Shown piece after piece: positions 9,035 through 18,951 of a DNA stretch of 64,000 nt. The stretch is from Lentisphaeria bacterium UBA1791 (GTDB lineage: Bacteria > Verrucomicrobiota > Lentisphaeria > Victivallales > Victivallaceae). The stretch is taken from the NCBI GenBank assembly GCA_002314455.1, contig DCFZ01000055.1, positions 6,872 through 70,871 on the forward strand, read 5' to 3'. The translations under genes and the position numbers were made by a program. The notes beneath the pieces were generated by a model. The model saw only the letters and a program-made list of their open reading frames with translations. It was not told where the DNA came from and made no database searches. The first letter of the stretch is position 1. The number at the start of each line of letters is the position of its first letter.

Positions 9035-11459
9035 AAACAGGAAAAAGGGAAATCTGGCTTGCCGAATTATCGGACAAGCTGAGATCGCTTGCAATCGGCG
9101 ATCGGCTCGTGCGCGACGGCAAGGAAATTTATCGCGTCGTTTACGTTGGAAGCGACGGGATTGTGCTTTCCGGAGAGAATGGGCAAGTCGTTATTCCCGA
9201 GGGTGTGATGCCGCTTGGCAGTGATCTTATCGTCGATGGATTGAAGAACGGCACGCTTACGGCGGAGAATGGGAAAAAGACGCCGGAGGTGTCGGACGCA
9301 GAGAACGGCGATGCGGGGGAGACGGATGTCGAGGATAGCGGAGAGTCGGACGTGTCGGACTGGTCGGACGAGTCGGACAGGTTGGACGATAATTGGGAAT
9401 ATGAAGGCTTTACACCGGAAGCAACGGAAAGCGAAGGCAATGCCGAGTCAGGGCGTGTTGATTATGAAAATCGCACTGCCGACGAGGTGAAAGCTGATTT
9501 TGAAAATCTTGCCAAGGCGCCGCGCACGCGCTCGATCGAGGGACCGATCGAATGGCCGGAGGAAGGTGTAAACCCGGAAATGGAAAACGCCGCGTCGGCG
9601 CTGATTGATGATCTTAAGCAGAAAAAAACGGTTTTGCTTTCGCGCAACGATGGATACAAAGCGATCATTGTCCAATCCGGGAATGGAGTTTATTACGTTG
9701 CCCGCGACAACCAAGGCGAAATCGTCAATTATTCGATTACCAACAATGTGGACGATCTCGTACGCCGATTTTTAAGCCGAGAAGGCGTTGCTTTTTCCGT
9801 CGAAAATCGCGCGTCGGCCGGTTTGGACGACGTGCCGTTTCAGGAATCGGTACGGAAAAGATCATCGTCTTTGGGAGAACGTGATGCTTCGCTGAAAACA
9901 TTTGATAATGGAAAAATTGAACAGTTTGTTAAAGAAAGACTTGAAACCGGAATAGAAAAAGGTGAGTATCGCGTTAATAAAAAAGGAGACAAGGAGCGGA
10001 TCATCGCCGGAGCTGTAAAAGCGTTTCAAATGTTTCACGACAAGACGATCACGCTATCGGATGGGCGAGTTGTTTACTTTTATCCGGATGTGAGATCGTT
10101 TGAAAGAAATGGAAGCGACGCTCTCGCGTGGGCAGAATACTCCATGCATTTTGTCACGTCGTCCGGGGATGAAATTGCTCCCAAAATTCACGAAAGATTA
10201 TATAGCGGTTCCAAGGCGGATGATATTCATTTGATTGAACCAATCATCAAAGAGGAAAAAGTATTTGCAAAGTTTGACGATAAATATCCTTCAAAAGACG
10301 CTGTTGTTTTTGTCGGTACTTCGAGCAATGGTAAACTTATCGAAATTGTCACAAGATTAGACGATTTTGGAAATATAAATGCCAACCTTACGGAAGTTAC
10401 AGCAGTTATAAAAGGTAAAAAATTAGACAACCCTCCGCATGCACCCCTCACGGAGGTAGTTGAAGCGGTGGCTTGTCACCAAGGGGCGGGCTACTCACCG
10501 TCAACCAACAATAATATAAACGGTTTTGGCGATTTGTCAAGTGCCGTAACTCAAAAATTTGACAGCGGAAATACGTCTCGTCCTCAAATTGCAGCCGGTT
10601 TCAAGAAAATTGATTTCAAACCCGGTACGGTCAATCTCGATCTCGGCGGCGGCAAATTCGACCAAGGTACGGAATACCTCGAAGAAAAAGGCGTGACCAA
10701 TCTCATTTTCGACCCGGTAAACCGCGCATCGGAACACAACAGAAAAATTTACGAAGCGGTGAAAAACGGCGGCGTCGATACGGTCACCTGCAACAATGTG
10801 TTGAACGTGATTGCGGAAAGCAATGCGCGGAGCAATATCATCTTGCAGTGTGCGAAGGCGTTGAAGCCGGGCGGCGTTGCCTATTTTACGGTATGGGAGG
10901 GCGACGGAAGCGGAAACAGCCGGCAATCGAGTGATACCAGTTGGCAGGAGCATCGAAAAACCGCCGATTATCTCGATGAGATCAAACAGCATTTTGCCGA
11001 CGTTTCGTTGAAAAACAAAGTCATTACCGCGAAAAATCCCATTGTCGACGGGAAAGTTTCGTCGTGGTTTACCGACCCGTCTTTTACCAATCCTTATTAT
11101 CTTCAGGGCGAAGTCAAGGATGCGCGCGGGGCTTATGATCCGGTTTCGGAGACGCTGCATTTGTTTGAGTTTTCCGATGTTTCCACCTTTTCGCACGAAA
11201 CGATGCACTTTGTTTTGTCGCGCTTGCGTTTGCTCCGCGAAAACAATATGCTCTCTGGCGAACTTGCCGATGATCTTGCGACGCTCGAAAAGTATGCGCT
11301 CGACAAGGACGGCAAATATGACGAGGAAAAAATCGCCAAGGCGTGGGAGAAGTATCTTATGACCGGCGAAACGCCGAACGCGAGTTTGAAAAGCGCATTC
11401 CGCGCCTTCCGCCGCTGGCTCGTCGATCTTTATAATTCCTTATTCCCAGAAGCTGAAAA
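9035..11459 (+). pseudogene. fragment of a phage/mobile-element polyvalent protein
   Basis: The frame is open across the whole stretch but has no credible start; it runs out of the ligase gene. Its natural end is missing: the last ~60 codons of the open frame are the antisense of dus. About 800 residues are mobile-element sequence: an acidic S/D/E tract (~9290-9410), a region resembling the PBECR-type nuclease domains of polyvalent proteins (~9900-10410), a SAM-methyltransferase domain (LDLGGG near 10640, ALKPGGVAYF near 10860), and a metallopeptidase-like segment with HETMH (HExxH) near 11194. Parts of it (9880-10560) are clearly AT-richer than neighbours. Domain names are from family memory; the truncated state is directly visible. 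Confidence 0.7.
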
Positions 11460-12341
11460 TCACTTTGTCTTTTTGCAGAGTTTGCGAAAGACGGGACTTT
11501 TTTCGCCCCAGAGCATCCGGCAGATTTCAAGTTGTGCGCCGCGGGGCGGATTTTTGGCACAAAATGTTGTAAAAAAGAGTTGCCGCCCCGTTTCGGCGTC
11601 GGGGGCATCCTGCTTTTCGCACCGGCGCAGCAGATAGGGGTCGCGCATCCAGTTGCGCGCGATCATCGCGCCCTTGGCACGGCATTCGGCGAGGATTGCG
11701 AAACTTTCCGCGCCGTCGTCGAAATCGCCGTTGAGGACAAGCGGCACATCGCCTGCCGCTTGCGCGGCGGTCAAAAATCTTTCTTTGCGATCGGCGATGG
11801 CGGTATAGCCTTCGGCGACCGTACGGCAATGGTAGAAAAAGCCGTCGACGTCGCCTGACGCGGCAAGCGGCGGCAGAAAATTTTCGACTTCGCGCCAGTC
11901 GCCGCTACCCGAACGGAATTTGAGCGAAAACTCTTTTTCGCCGATCGCGTCTTTGATGGCGCGGCAGATTTCGCCGATCAAAGTGGCGTCGTTCAGCATC
12001 GCACCGCCGGAATGGTGACGCACGACGCGCTTGCTCGGGCAGCCGCAGTTGAGGTTGATCCCTTCCGCCCCGAGTGCGACGGCTGTTTTCGCCGTTTCGG
12101 CGAGGATCTTTGCGTCGTCGCCCATCAGTTGGAGTGTGACGGGTTTCCCCGATCGCAGAAAGGGCGCGAGAAAAATTGCCACCGTCTTGCGGGGCGCTGG
12201 AATTTCCGAAACGCGCAAAAAGGGCGTCATCCATCGCGAGACGAGATCAAGCTCGTTGACCGTTGCGACGAATTCCGCTTTGGCGACGCCCTCCATCGGG
12301 CCGGGCCAGAATTGATAAGCATATGGGGTTGTCATATTCAT
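11460..12341 (-). CDS. dus: tRNA-dihydrouridine synthase
   Basis: FMN-dependent reductase that makes dihydrouridine in tRNA, 293 residues, TIM-barrel fold. Family signatures: PGPMEGV at the N-terminus, LQLMGDD, NLNCGCPSKRVV with the catalytic cysteine (normally GCP), GGAML, then FHCR-like FYHCRTVAEGY, VLNGDF and ARNWMRDPYL. Which Dus class it belongs to cannot be read with certainty. The stop codon sits at the edge of the mobile-element fragment, but the C-terminus looks intact. Confidence 0.92.
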   Translation of the reverse strand: MNMTTPYAYQFWPGPMEGVAKAEFVATVNELDLVSRWMTPFLRVSEIPAPRKTVAIFLAPFLRSGKPVTLQLMGDDAKILAETAKTAVALGAEGINLNCGCPSKRVVRHHSGGAMLNDATLIGEICRAIKDAIGEKEFSLKFRSGSGDWREVENFLPPLAASGDVDGFFYHCRTVAEGYTAIADRKERFLTAAQAAGDVPLVLNGDFDDGAESFAILAECRAKGAMIARNWMRDPYLLRRCEKQDAPDAETGRQLFFTTFCAKNPPRGAQLEICRMLWGEKSPVFRKLCKKTK

Positions 12342-12373
12342 AAAATATATGCAAAAAGCCTCTTTTTCCAGTC

Positions 12374-12402
12374 TTGATAAATCGCTCGGGGCGGGTTATT
12401 TT
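12374..12402 (+). promoter_or_regulatory. promoter of the pfp operon
   Basis: TTGATA (12374-12379), 17 bp, TATTTT (12397-12402), in the divergent gap between dus and pfp. A ribosome site AGGAG (about 12441) follows. Confidence 0.65.
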
Positions 12403-12450
12403 ATATAGAATAACATTTTTACGCTTTTTCAACTCAAATCAGGAGAATGA

Positions 12451-14103
12451 ATGATGAGTCAGATTTCCGCTTTGCAAAAGGCGCGCAGTGCGTACGCGCC
12501 GAAACTTCCCGCCGCGCTGAAAAACGGCGCCGCCGTCGTCGTCACCGAGGGCGCCGCGACGAAATCGGTCGCCGATTGCGACAAGATCGCCGCGCTTTTC
12601 CCGAAAACCTACGGGAGCCCCGTCCTGACTTTTGCCGCGGGCAAAAATGCGACGCTCCCCGCGATCAACGTCGGCGTCATCCTTTCCGGCGGTCAGGCGC
12701 CCGGCGGTCACAACGTGATCGCGGGTCTCTTTGACGGTATCAAGAGCCTCAATGCCGACAGCCGTCTTTTCGGCTTCCTCAAGGGCCCCGACGGCCTCGT
12801 CAAGGATGAAGTGATGGAGCTTAAGAGCGAATTCATCGACAGCTACCGCAACACCGGCGGTTTCGATATGATCGGTTCCGGCCGTACCAAGCTCGAGACC
12901 GAAGAGCAGTTCCAGCTCGCCGAAAAGCATTGCAAGGCGCTCAACATCTCGGCGCTCGTCATCATCGGCGGCGACGATTCCAACACCAACGCCTGCGTGC
13001 TCGCCGAATACTTCAAGGCGCACAATTCCGGCATTCAGGTGATCGGCTGCCCCAAGACGATCGACGGCGACCTCAAGAACGAGTGGATCGAAGCGAGCTT
13101 CGGTTTCGACACCGCCTGCCGCGTTTACAGCGAATTGATCGGCAACTTGTGCCGCGACGCCAATTCCGCCAAGAAATACTGGCACTTCGTCAAACTGATG
13201 GGCCGCAGTGCGAGCCACATCGCGCTGGAGTGCGCGCTTCAGACGCATCCCAACGCCGCGATCGTTTCCGAGGAAGTCGCCGCCAAGAAGCAGACGCTCG
13301 AGGAGATCGTCGACAAGCTCGCGTCGATCGTCGCCAACCGCGGCAACGCCGGGCTGAACTTCGGCATCATCCTTGTGCCCGAGGGGCTGGTCGAATTCAT
13401 CCCCAACATCAAGACTTTGATTGCGGAACTCAACGACATTCTCGCCGCCAACGCTTCGGCGGTCGAAACGCTCGACGCGCTCGGCAAGGCGAACTTCGCC
13501 GCCGGTAAATTGAGCGACGCGAGCGCCAAGACCTTCAACGCGCTTCCCGAGGGGATCCGCAAACAGCTCTGCAACGACCGCGATCCCCACGGCAACGTCC
13601 AGGTTTCGCTCATCGAGACCGAAAAGATGCTCGCCGAAATGGTCGGCAACCGGCTCAAGGCGATGAAAGCCGCCGGTTCCTACAAGGGCAAATTCGCCAC
13701 GCAGACTCACTTTTTCGGCTACGAAGGCCGTTGCGCGGCGCCGTCGAACTACGACGCCGATTACTGCTACAGTTTGGGCTTCAACGCCGCGGCGCTGATC
13801 GGCGCGGGGCGTACCGGCTATATGTCGAGCGTCCGCAACACGACGGAATCCGCTTCCGAGTGGATCGCCGGCGGCATTCCGATCACGATGATGATGAATA
13901 TCGAGCACCGTCACGGCGTCGACAAGCCGGTCATCCGCAAGGCGCTGGTCGAACTCGACGGCGCGCCGTTTCAGTTCTTTGCCTCGGTCCGCGAGGATTG
14001 GGCGATCAAGACCGACTACGTTTACCCCGGCCCGATCCAGTACTTCGGCCCGTCGGAAGTTTGCGACCAGATTACCAAGACGCTCGAACTCGAGAAGAAA
14101 TAG
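12451..14103 (+). CDS. pfp: diphosphate--fructose-6-phosphate 1-phosphotransferase
   Basis: PPi-dependent phosphofructokinase, which makes the phosphofructokinase step reversible and saves ATP. It has 550 residues, the long plant/spirochaete-type length. GGQAPGGHNVI marks the nucleotide/PPi loop. GGDDS at residues 173-177 carries the second Asp that blocks ATP and is diagnostic of PPi use (ATP enzymes have GGDGS). KTIDGDLKN follows, with the catalytic Asp in TIDGD (203-207). MGRSASHIALE and EGRCAAPSNYDA occur later. It leads an operon with gatC, gatA, ruvC and tatD. Confidence 0.95.
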   Translation: MMSQISALQKARSAYAPKLPAALKNGAAVVVTEGAATKSVADCDKIAALFPKTYGSPVLTFAAGKNATLPAINVGVILSGGQAPGGHNVIAGLFDGIKSLNADSRLFGFLKGPDGLVKDEVMELKSEFIDSYRNTGGFDMIGSGRTKLETEEQFQLAEKHCKALNISALVIIGGDDSNTNACVLAEYFKAHNSGIQVIGCPKTIDGDLKNEWIEASFGFDTACRVYSELIGNLCRDANSAKKYWHFVKLMGRSASHIALECALQTHPNAAIVSEEVAAKKQTLEEIVDKLASIVANRGNAGLNFGIILVPEGLVEFIPNIKTLIAELNDILAANASAVETLDALGKANFAAGKLSDASAKTFNALPEGIRKQLCNDRDPHGNVQVSLIETEKMLAEMVGNRLKAMKAAGSYKGKFATQTHFFGYEGRCAAPSNYDADYCYSLGFNAAALIGAGRTGYMSSVRNTTESASEWIAGGIPITMMMNIEHRHGVDKPVIRKALVELDGAPFQFFASVREDWAIKTDYVYPGPIQYFGPSEVCDQITKTLELEKK

Positions 14104-14105
14104 TT

Positions 14106-14411
14106 ATGGCTGACAGCAAGATCGACATCGCCTATGTGGCGCAGCTCGCGCGGCTCGACATCGACGCCGCGCAGGCGGAAAAACTGCAAAGTGAACTGGG
14201 CGACATCGTCCGGTACATCGATAAACTCGCCGAACTCGACGTCACGGGCGTCGAGCCGACGGCGCACGCGATTTCGCGCAAAAACGTCTGGCGCGAAGAC
14301 GAAGTGCGCGACTCTTTCCCGCGGGAAACGATGCTTGCCAACGCCCCCAGTCTCGTCGACGAAACGTTGATCAAAGTCCCGCAGGTACTGCCGGGCGAGG
14401 GGAGCAATTGA
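14106..14411 (+). CDS. gatC: Asp-tRNA(Asn)/Glu-tRNA(Gln) amidotransferase subunit C
   Basis: Small subunit (101 residues) that stabilises the GatA-GatB interface of the tRNA-dependent amidotransferase. The typical start is visible (IDIAYVAQLARLDID), then the YIDKLAELDVTGVEPTAH belt and the R-x-DEV segment near residue 60. ATG 14106 lies two bases after pfp; an in-frame open stretch upstream is only an overlap with pfp. gatB is not in the window. Confidence 0.93.
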   Translation: MADSKIDIAYVAQLARLDIDAAQAEKLQSELGDIVRYIDKLAELDVTGVEPTAHAISRKNVWREDEVRDSFPRETMLANAPSLVDETLIKVPQVLPGEGSN

Positions 14412-14412
14412 T

Positions 14413-15897
14413 ATGAGCAACATCGACTTTGCCAAACTTTCGGTTTCCGCTTGCGCCGATGCGCTGGCGAAAAAAGAATACTCCGCGGTCGAGCTCGTCA
14501 AGGCGATCGCGGAAAACGTCCGTAAAAACGACGGCGAGATTCGCGCCTTTTTGAAATTCGACGAGGAAAGCGCCTTGGCCGCGGCGAAAGAATCCGACGC
14601 GCGCCGCGCCGCCGGCAAGATATTGAGTCCTTACGACGGCATTGTGATCGGCGTCAAGGACAACATTGCCGTCACCGGTGAAACGATTTCGTGCGCGAGC
14701 AAGATCCTCGCCCCCGTCAAGTCGCCCTACGACGCGACGGCGATTGCGAAACTGAAAAATCAGGGCTTCATCCCCTTTGGCAGACTCAATATGGATGAGT
14801 TCGCGATGGGCTCCAGCTGTGAAAACAGCGCGTTTTTCCCGACGAAAAACCCGTTGGATACAAGCCGGGTGCCCGGCGGTTCCTCCGGCGGCAGTGCCGC
14901 GGCGGTCGCCGCGAAGTTTCTGCCCTCGGCGCTCGGTTCCGATACCGGCGGGTCCATCCGTCAGCCCGCTTCTTTCTGCGGCACGGTCGGCTTGAAGCCG
15001 ACTTACGGGCGCGTTTCCCGCTACGGTCTCGTCGCGTTTGCCTCGAGTCTGGATCAGATCGGGCCGTTGTCGCCCAACGTCGAAGATGCGGCGGTTATTC
15101 TTGATGCGATCTCCGGGCACGACCCGATGGATTGCACCAGTCTCGACCAGACCGGCACCAATGCCGCGGCGGCGGTCAGGGCGGGGCGCGACGCTTCGCT
15201 CAAGGGCGTCAAAATCGGTCTTCCCAAAGAATACTACGCCGCATCGGGGCTGGATTCCGGCGTCGCCAAGGTCTTTGACGAGGCGATCGAAAACTTGAAA
15301 AAGCTCGGCGCCGAGATCGTCGAAGTTTCTTTGCCGCACACCGAATACGCGGTTGCGGTCTACTACATCGTCGCGACTGCCGAGGCGAGCGCGAATCTGG
15401 CGCGTTTCGACGGCATCCGCTACGGCGACCGCAAGGAAGCCAAGGATCTCGTCGACACCTACTTCAAGAGCCGCGGTGCAGGCTTCGGCGCGGAAGTGAA
15501 ACGGCGCATCCTCCTTGGCACATACGTTTTGTCGAGCGGTTACTACGACGCCTATTATCTGCGCGCGCAAAAAGTGCGCACCTTGATCAAGCGCGACTTT
15601 GAGGAAGCCTTTACCAAGTGCGACTTGCTGTTGACGCCCGTTGCGCCGAATCTGCCTTTCCACTTCGGCGAAAAGAGCGACCCGTTGCAGATGTATTTGT
15701 CGGATATTTTTACGATCGCCCTCAACCTCGCCGGCAATTGCGGCGTGAGTCTTCCGGGCGGCGTTGATCCCACGACGGGGCTTCCCGTCGGGATCCAGTT
15801 GATCGCCCCCAATCTCGGCGAGGAAAAACTCCTCACTGCGGCGGCGATCTACGAAAAGCAGGCGTTCGCGTTTGCGCCCAAAGCTTTCGGGTGCTGA
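14413..15897 (+). CDS. gatA: Asp-tRNA(Asn)/Glu-tRNA(Gln) amidotransferase subunit A
   Basis: Amidase-signature glutaminase that releases ammonia for transamidation of misacylated tRNA, 494 residues. The Ser-cisSer-Lys triad is visible: the Lys in IGVKDNIAVTGE, the two serines in GGSSGGSAAAVAA and SDTGGSIRQPA. GLKPTYGRVSRYG follows as expected for GatA. The C-terminal GIQLIAPNLGEEKLL block is also normal. It begins one base after gatC. Confidence 0.97.
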   Translation: MSNIDFAKLSVSACADALAKKEYSAVELVKAIAENVRKNDGEIRAFLKFDEESALAAAKESDARRAAGKILSPYDGIVIGVKDNIAVTGETISCASKILAPVKSPYDATAIAKLKNQGFIPFGRLNMDEFAMGSSCENSAFFPTKNPLDTSRVPGGSSGGSAAAVAAKFLPSALGSDTGGSIRQPASFCGTVGLKPTYGRVSRYGLVAFASSLDQIGPLSPNVEDAAVILDAISGHDPMDCTSLDQTGTNAAAAVRAGRDASLKGVKIGLPKEYYAASGLDSGVAKVFDEAIENLKKLGAEIVEVSLPHTEYAVAVYYIVATAEASANLARFDGIRYGDRKEAKDLVDTYFKSRGAGFGAEVKRRILLGTYVLSSGYYDAYYLRAQKVRTLIKRDFEEAFTKCDLLLTPVAPNLPFHFGEKSDPLQMYLSDIFTIALNLAGNCGVSLPGGVDPTTGLPVGIQLIAPNLGEEKLLTAAAIYEKQAFAFAPKAFGC

Positions 15898-15898
15898 C

Positions 15899-16402
15899 GT
15901 GATCGTGCTCGGCATCGATCCGGCGATCCGGACGACCGGCTACGGCGTGATCCGCGTCGAGGGGACTCATTTTGAGATCCTCGACTGCGGCACGATCGTC
16001 AACGGTCAGAAATTGCCGCACTCCGAGTGTGTGCGCCGCATCTACGGCGGCATCGCGGAACTGGTGGAAACCTACCATCCCGACGCCGCCGCAGTCGAAA
16101 GTCCTTTTGTCGGGCGCAACGCCTCGACGGCGATCATTCTCGGTATGGCGCGCGGCGCTTTGCTGACCGCATTGAGCAACGCCAATGTGCCCGCATTCAG
16201 CTATACGCCCGCCGCAGGCAAACAGGCGGCGGCGGGGCGCGGGGCGGCGACCAAAGAGCAGGTTGCCGTGATGCTCGCCTCGGAACTCGGCATTTCGATC
16301 GAGCAGATACCGCTCGATTCGACCGACGCGCTCGCCTTGGCAATCTGCCACGCCCAGCGCGCGATGCACCCTGAATACGGTAAACTGGGCAATCCGCTCT
16401 GA
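15899..16402 (+). CDS. ruvC: Holliday junction endonuclease RuvC
   Basis: Resolves Holliday junctions with RuvAB, 167 residues. The RNase H-fold acidic site is visible: D7 in LGIDPAIRTTGYG, the Glu in AVESPFVGRN, and the acidic pair in STDALALAICH near residue 143. GTG 15899 was chosen because it places IVLGIDPA directly at the N-terminus; the earlier TTG in the frame lies in gatA's tail. The stop overlaps the next start (TGATG). Confidence 0.94.
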   Translation: MIVLGIDPAIRTTGYGVIRVEGTHFEILDCGTIVNGQKLPHSECVRRIYGGIAELVETYHPDAAAVESPFVGRNASTAIILGMARGALLTALSNANVPAFSYTPAAGKQAAAGRGAATKEQVAVMLASELGISIEQIPLDSTDALALAICHAQRAMHPEYGKLGNPL

Positions 16403-17004
16403 TGGCGGCAAACTGTCATACACATTGTTGTCAGGGCGGCGCAGAGCTGGTTTCCGCTGTTCATATCGTCGCACCCTTGACTTCGCTTGAATTTCACCCG
16501 TGGCACGTTCCGGCAGATTTTCGTCAGCTGCCGGCGGAATATCTCGAACTTGCTCCCCGCGCCGCGGCGCTCGGCGAATGCGGGCTTGATCGTCTGCGTG
16601 GCGCAACTCTTCCTATTCAAATGCGCGCTTTTGAGTGCGTCGTCGAAGTTGCGGAAAAATTGCATAAACCGCTGGTCATTCACAGCGTGCGCTGTGACAG
16701 TGAAATCGGCGCGCTGTTGAAGCACGTTTCCTGCAAAGTCCTCATTCATGGATTCTCTCACGCCCCGCGCCGGCTCGACGCGCTGTTGGAGCAGGGCTTT
16801 TTCGTCTCGCTTGCCCCGTATGCGTGGCAGAAAAAAGAAGTTGCCGAATATCTGAAAAAAAACGATTTTTCCCGGATCGGGTTTGAAACGGACGACACCG
16901 GTCTCGCAATTGATTCCCTCGTCGGCGCGGCGGCACGCGAATTGGAGATACCCGATCTCGATGCGCGAAGCGTTGCCGTGCTGGAAGCATTTCTGGCAAA
17001 ATGA
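16402..17004 (+). CDS. TatD-family metal-dependent hydrolase (short form)
   Basis: A 200-residue amidohydrolase-fold protein related to TatD DNases. It has the N-terminal HxH metal motif (NCHTHC), ALGECGLD with the third ligand, VIHSVRC, HGFSH and a FETDD end with the last catalytic Asp. It is about 60 residues shorter than typical TatD, mostly by a compressed N-terminal half. It probably acts as a 3'-5' exonuclease or related hydrolase, but the exact role is unknown. It is the last gene of the pfp operon. Confidence 0.8.
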   Translation: MAANCHTHCCQGGAELVSAVHIVAPLTSLEFHPWHVPADFRQLPAEYLELAPRAAALGECGLDRLRGATLPIQMRAFECVVEVAEKLHKPLVIHSVRCDSEIGALLKHVSCKVLIHGFSHAPRRLDALLEQGFFVSLAPYAWQKKEVAEYLKKNDFSRIGFETDDTGLAIDSLVGAAARELEIPDLDARSVAVLEAFLAK

Positions 17005-17036
17005 GTTTCCCGCTTTCTTTTTGAAGAATATTGGAC

Positions 17037-17065
17037 TTGCATTTATGCGCGCGAGCGAGTATATT
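17037..17065 (+). promoter_or_regulatory. promoter of the Ehr-like membrane complex operon
   Basis: TTGCAT (17037-17042), 17 bp, TATATT (17060-17065), about 30 bp upstream of the first gene. Translation starts at ATG 17097 or the adjacent 17100. Confidence 0.75.
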
Positions 17066-17096
17066 AAGCATCTTTTTTTATTAAACGGGAATTTTT

Positions 17097-18938
17097 ATGA
17101 TGGATTTCTTTGTACGATCGGCATTGGGGTGTTTACTGGCAAGCGCGCTCGGCGCGTGGCTTTGCCGCAAAAACGAGCGATGCGCGGCCGTGACGGGCGC
17201 TGCCGGCGCCGTGCTCGCGGCGCTCATCATTTTTGCGGGGAGCACATGGGCGTTTTGGCATCACGCATTCAACTTTTACGCTTCCTTTTTTCAGCTGGTC
17301 GTCGCGCTCGTCGGCGCGGCGGCGGCGATGCATGCGATTGGTTATCTCGCGGGCGAGGGCGGCAAAAAGTTTTGCGCTTTTTGGAGCTTTTATCATCTGA
17401 CGTTCGGCGCGATGCTCGCGGTGACGGCGCTGCGGAGCTTCATCCCGTTTCTGATCGCGTGGGAAGTGATGGGGCTTGCGAGCTTCTTTCTGGTGATGCT
17501 TGAGTATGAAAACAGTGAGAATCAGCGCGCGGCGTGGATCTATCTGCTCGGTTGCGAAGCGGGGGGATTGCTGTTGATGCTCGCGTTCGCCCTTTCGGGG
17601 GGCGGCAGTGCGGCGTACTTTTATTTGCTGCTGGCGGGCTTCGGATTGAAGATCGGTTTCCCGCTTCTGCACGTTTGGCTGCCCGAAGCGCACCCCGCCG
17701 CGCCGGCGCCGGTTTCCGCATTGATGTCGGGGGCGATGATCCCGCTCGGTTTCTGCGGACTTTTCCGCTTTATGCCGCACACGTCCGCTTGTTTCGGGCA
17801 CGCCGGCTGGGCGTTGCTGATCCTCGGGCTGATCGGGGCGTTTTTCGGCATTCTCTTTGCCGCGGGGCAGTCGAATCTCAAGCGACTGCTCGCTTATTCG
17901 AGCATTGAAAATATGGGCATCATTTCGCTCGGTTTCGGGCTCGGTTTCCTCGGCAAAGCCTACGCGCACCCGACGATGGCGCTGCTCGGCTTGGGCGGCG
18001 GCGTACTCCATGTTTTCAACCACGCCGTGCTCAAGGGAATGCTCTTTCTCGGCGCCGGCAGCGTCTTGCGCGCGACGGGCACGCTGCAGTTGGACGAAAT
18101 GGGCGGACTGATGAAAAAAATGCCGGTGACAGGGCGCTGTTTCCTCTGCGGAGCAATCGCGATCTGCGGCTTACCGCCCTTTTGCGGATTTACGGGGGAA
18201 TTGCTGATCTACATCGGCGCTTTTAGTGGCATCGCGCATTGCCACGGCGCGCTTTTCGCGGGGGCGCTGATGACGGCGATCGTGCTCGCGCTGACGGGGG
18301 GCGTCGCCTGTGCCGCGCTCGCCAAGGCGGCGGGCGGCGCGTTTCTGGGCGAACCGCGCACCGAAGCGTCGCGCAATGCGGCAAAGGAAAAACTTTCCAT
18401 GGTGATCCCGCAACTCGGGTTGCTCTTTCTCGCGCTCGCGTTGCCGCTTTTTGCCGGAACTTTACCCGATGTGTTGCATCTGACGGGGAAAGCGCACCAT
18501 TTGTTGAGCGTCGTGCTTGCCAAAAACGCGCTCTTTTGCTGTGTCTTTTACACTTTGATCGTGCTCGTGCTTGCGTGGCGTCGCCGCGCCGGGCGTGACG
18601 CACGCGCCGTCGGCACGTGGGATTGCGGCTATGCGCGACCGACCGGACGCATGGAGTATACGGCAAGCGCGCTGACGCAGCCGATCGCCGACCAGTTCGA
18701 TACGGTTTTGGGGACGAAGCGTGAAGTGAAAGAAGTTTCCGGACTTTTCCCCGCGACGGCGAAAATTCTGATTTCCTGTCGCGACGCGGCTCGGAACTTT
18801 TTCTGGGATGTGATTTTCCACGGATTTGCGCGCTTTGCCGAAAAATGCCACGCGTTGCAGTCCGGGTATTTGCATTTTTACATTTTTATGATGGTGCTCG
18901 CGCTGGCGGCGATGCTGGCGTGGGGATTCTGGGCGTAA
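17097..18938 (+). CDS. hydrogenase-4 component B/NuoL-like antiporter subunit
   Basis: A 613-residue membrane protein of the proton-conducting antiporter family (NuoL/HyfB/HycC), with about 14-16 hydrophobic helices. The conserved core has the MGLASFFLVMLEYE entry with the key Glu (WEVMGL), the HxWLPEAHPAAPAPVSALMSG block, QSNLKRLLAYSSIENMG with the pumping Lys, and HVFNHAVLKGMLFLGAG. It ends in a long hydrophilic stretch and a final helix. It leads a six-gene operon coding for a group-4-hydrogenase-related complex and is expected to couple electron transfer to ion translocation. Confidence 0.9.
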   Translation: MMDFFVRSALGCLLASALGAWLCRKNERCAAVTGAAGAVLAALIIFAGSTWAFWHHAFNFYASFFQLVVALVGAAAAMHAIGYLAGEGGKKFCAFWSFYHLTFGAMLAVTALRSFIPFLIAWEVMGLASFFLVMLEYENSENQRAAWIYLLGCEAGGLLLMLAFALSGGGSAAYFYLLLAGFGLKIGFPLLHVWLPEAHPAAPAPVSALMSGAMIPLGFCGLFRFMPHTSACFGHAGWALLILGLIGAFFGILFAAGQSNLKRLLAYSSIENMGIISLGFGLGFLGKAYAHPTMALLGLGGGVLHVFNHAVLKGMLFLGAGSVLRATGTLQLDEMGGLMKKMPVTGRCFLCGAIAICGLPPFCGFTGELLIYIGAFSGIAHCHGALFAGALMTAIVLALTGGVACAALAKAAGGAFLGEPRTEASRNAAKEKLSMVIPQLGLLFLALALPLFAGTLPDVLHLTGKAHHLLSVVLAKNALFCCVFYTLIVLVLAWRRRAGRDARAVGTWDCGYARPTGRMEYTASALTQPIADQFDTVLGTKREVKEVSGLFPATAKILISCRDAARNFFWDVIFHGFARFAEKCHALQSGYLHFYIFMMVLALAAMLAWGFWA

Positions 18939-18951
18939 GGAGGAAACGGCG

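Noticed and set aside
11460..11637. C-terminal end of the mobile-element ORF
   Set aside because: It is the antisense of the dus 3' end, not natural protein.
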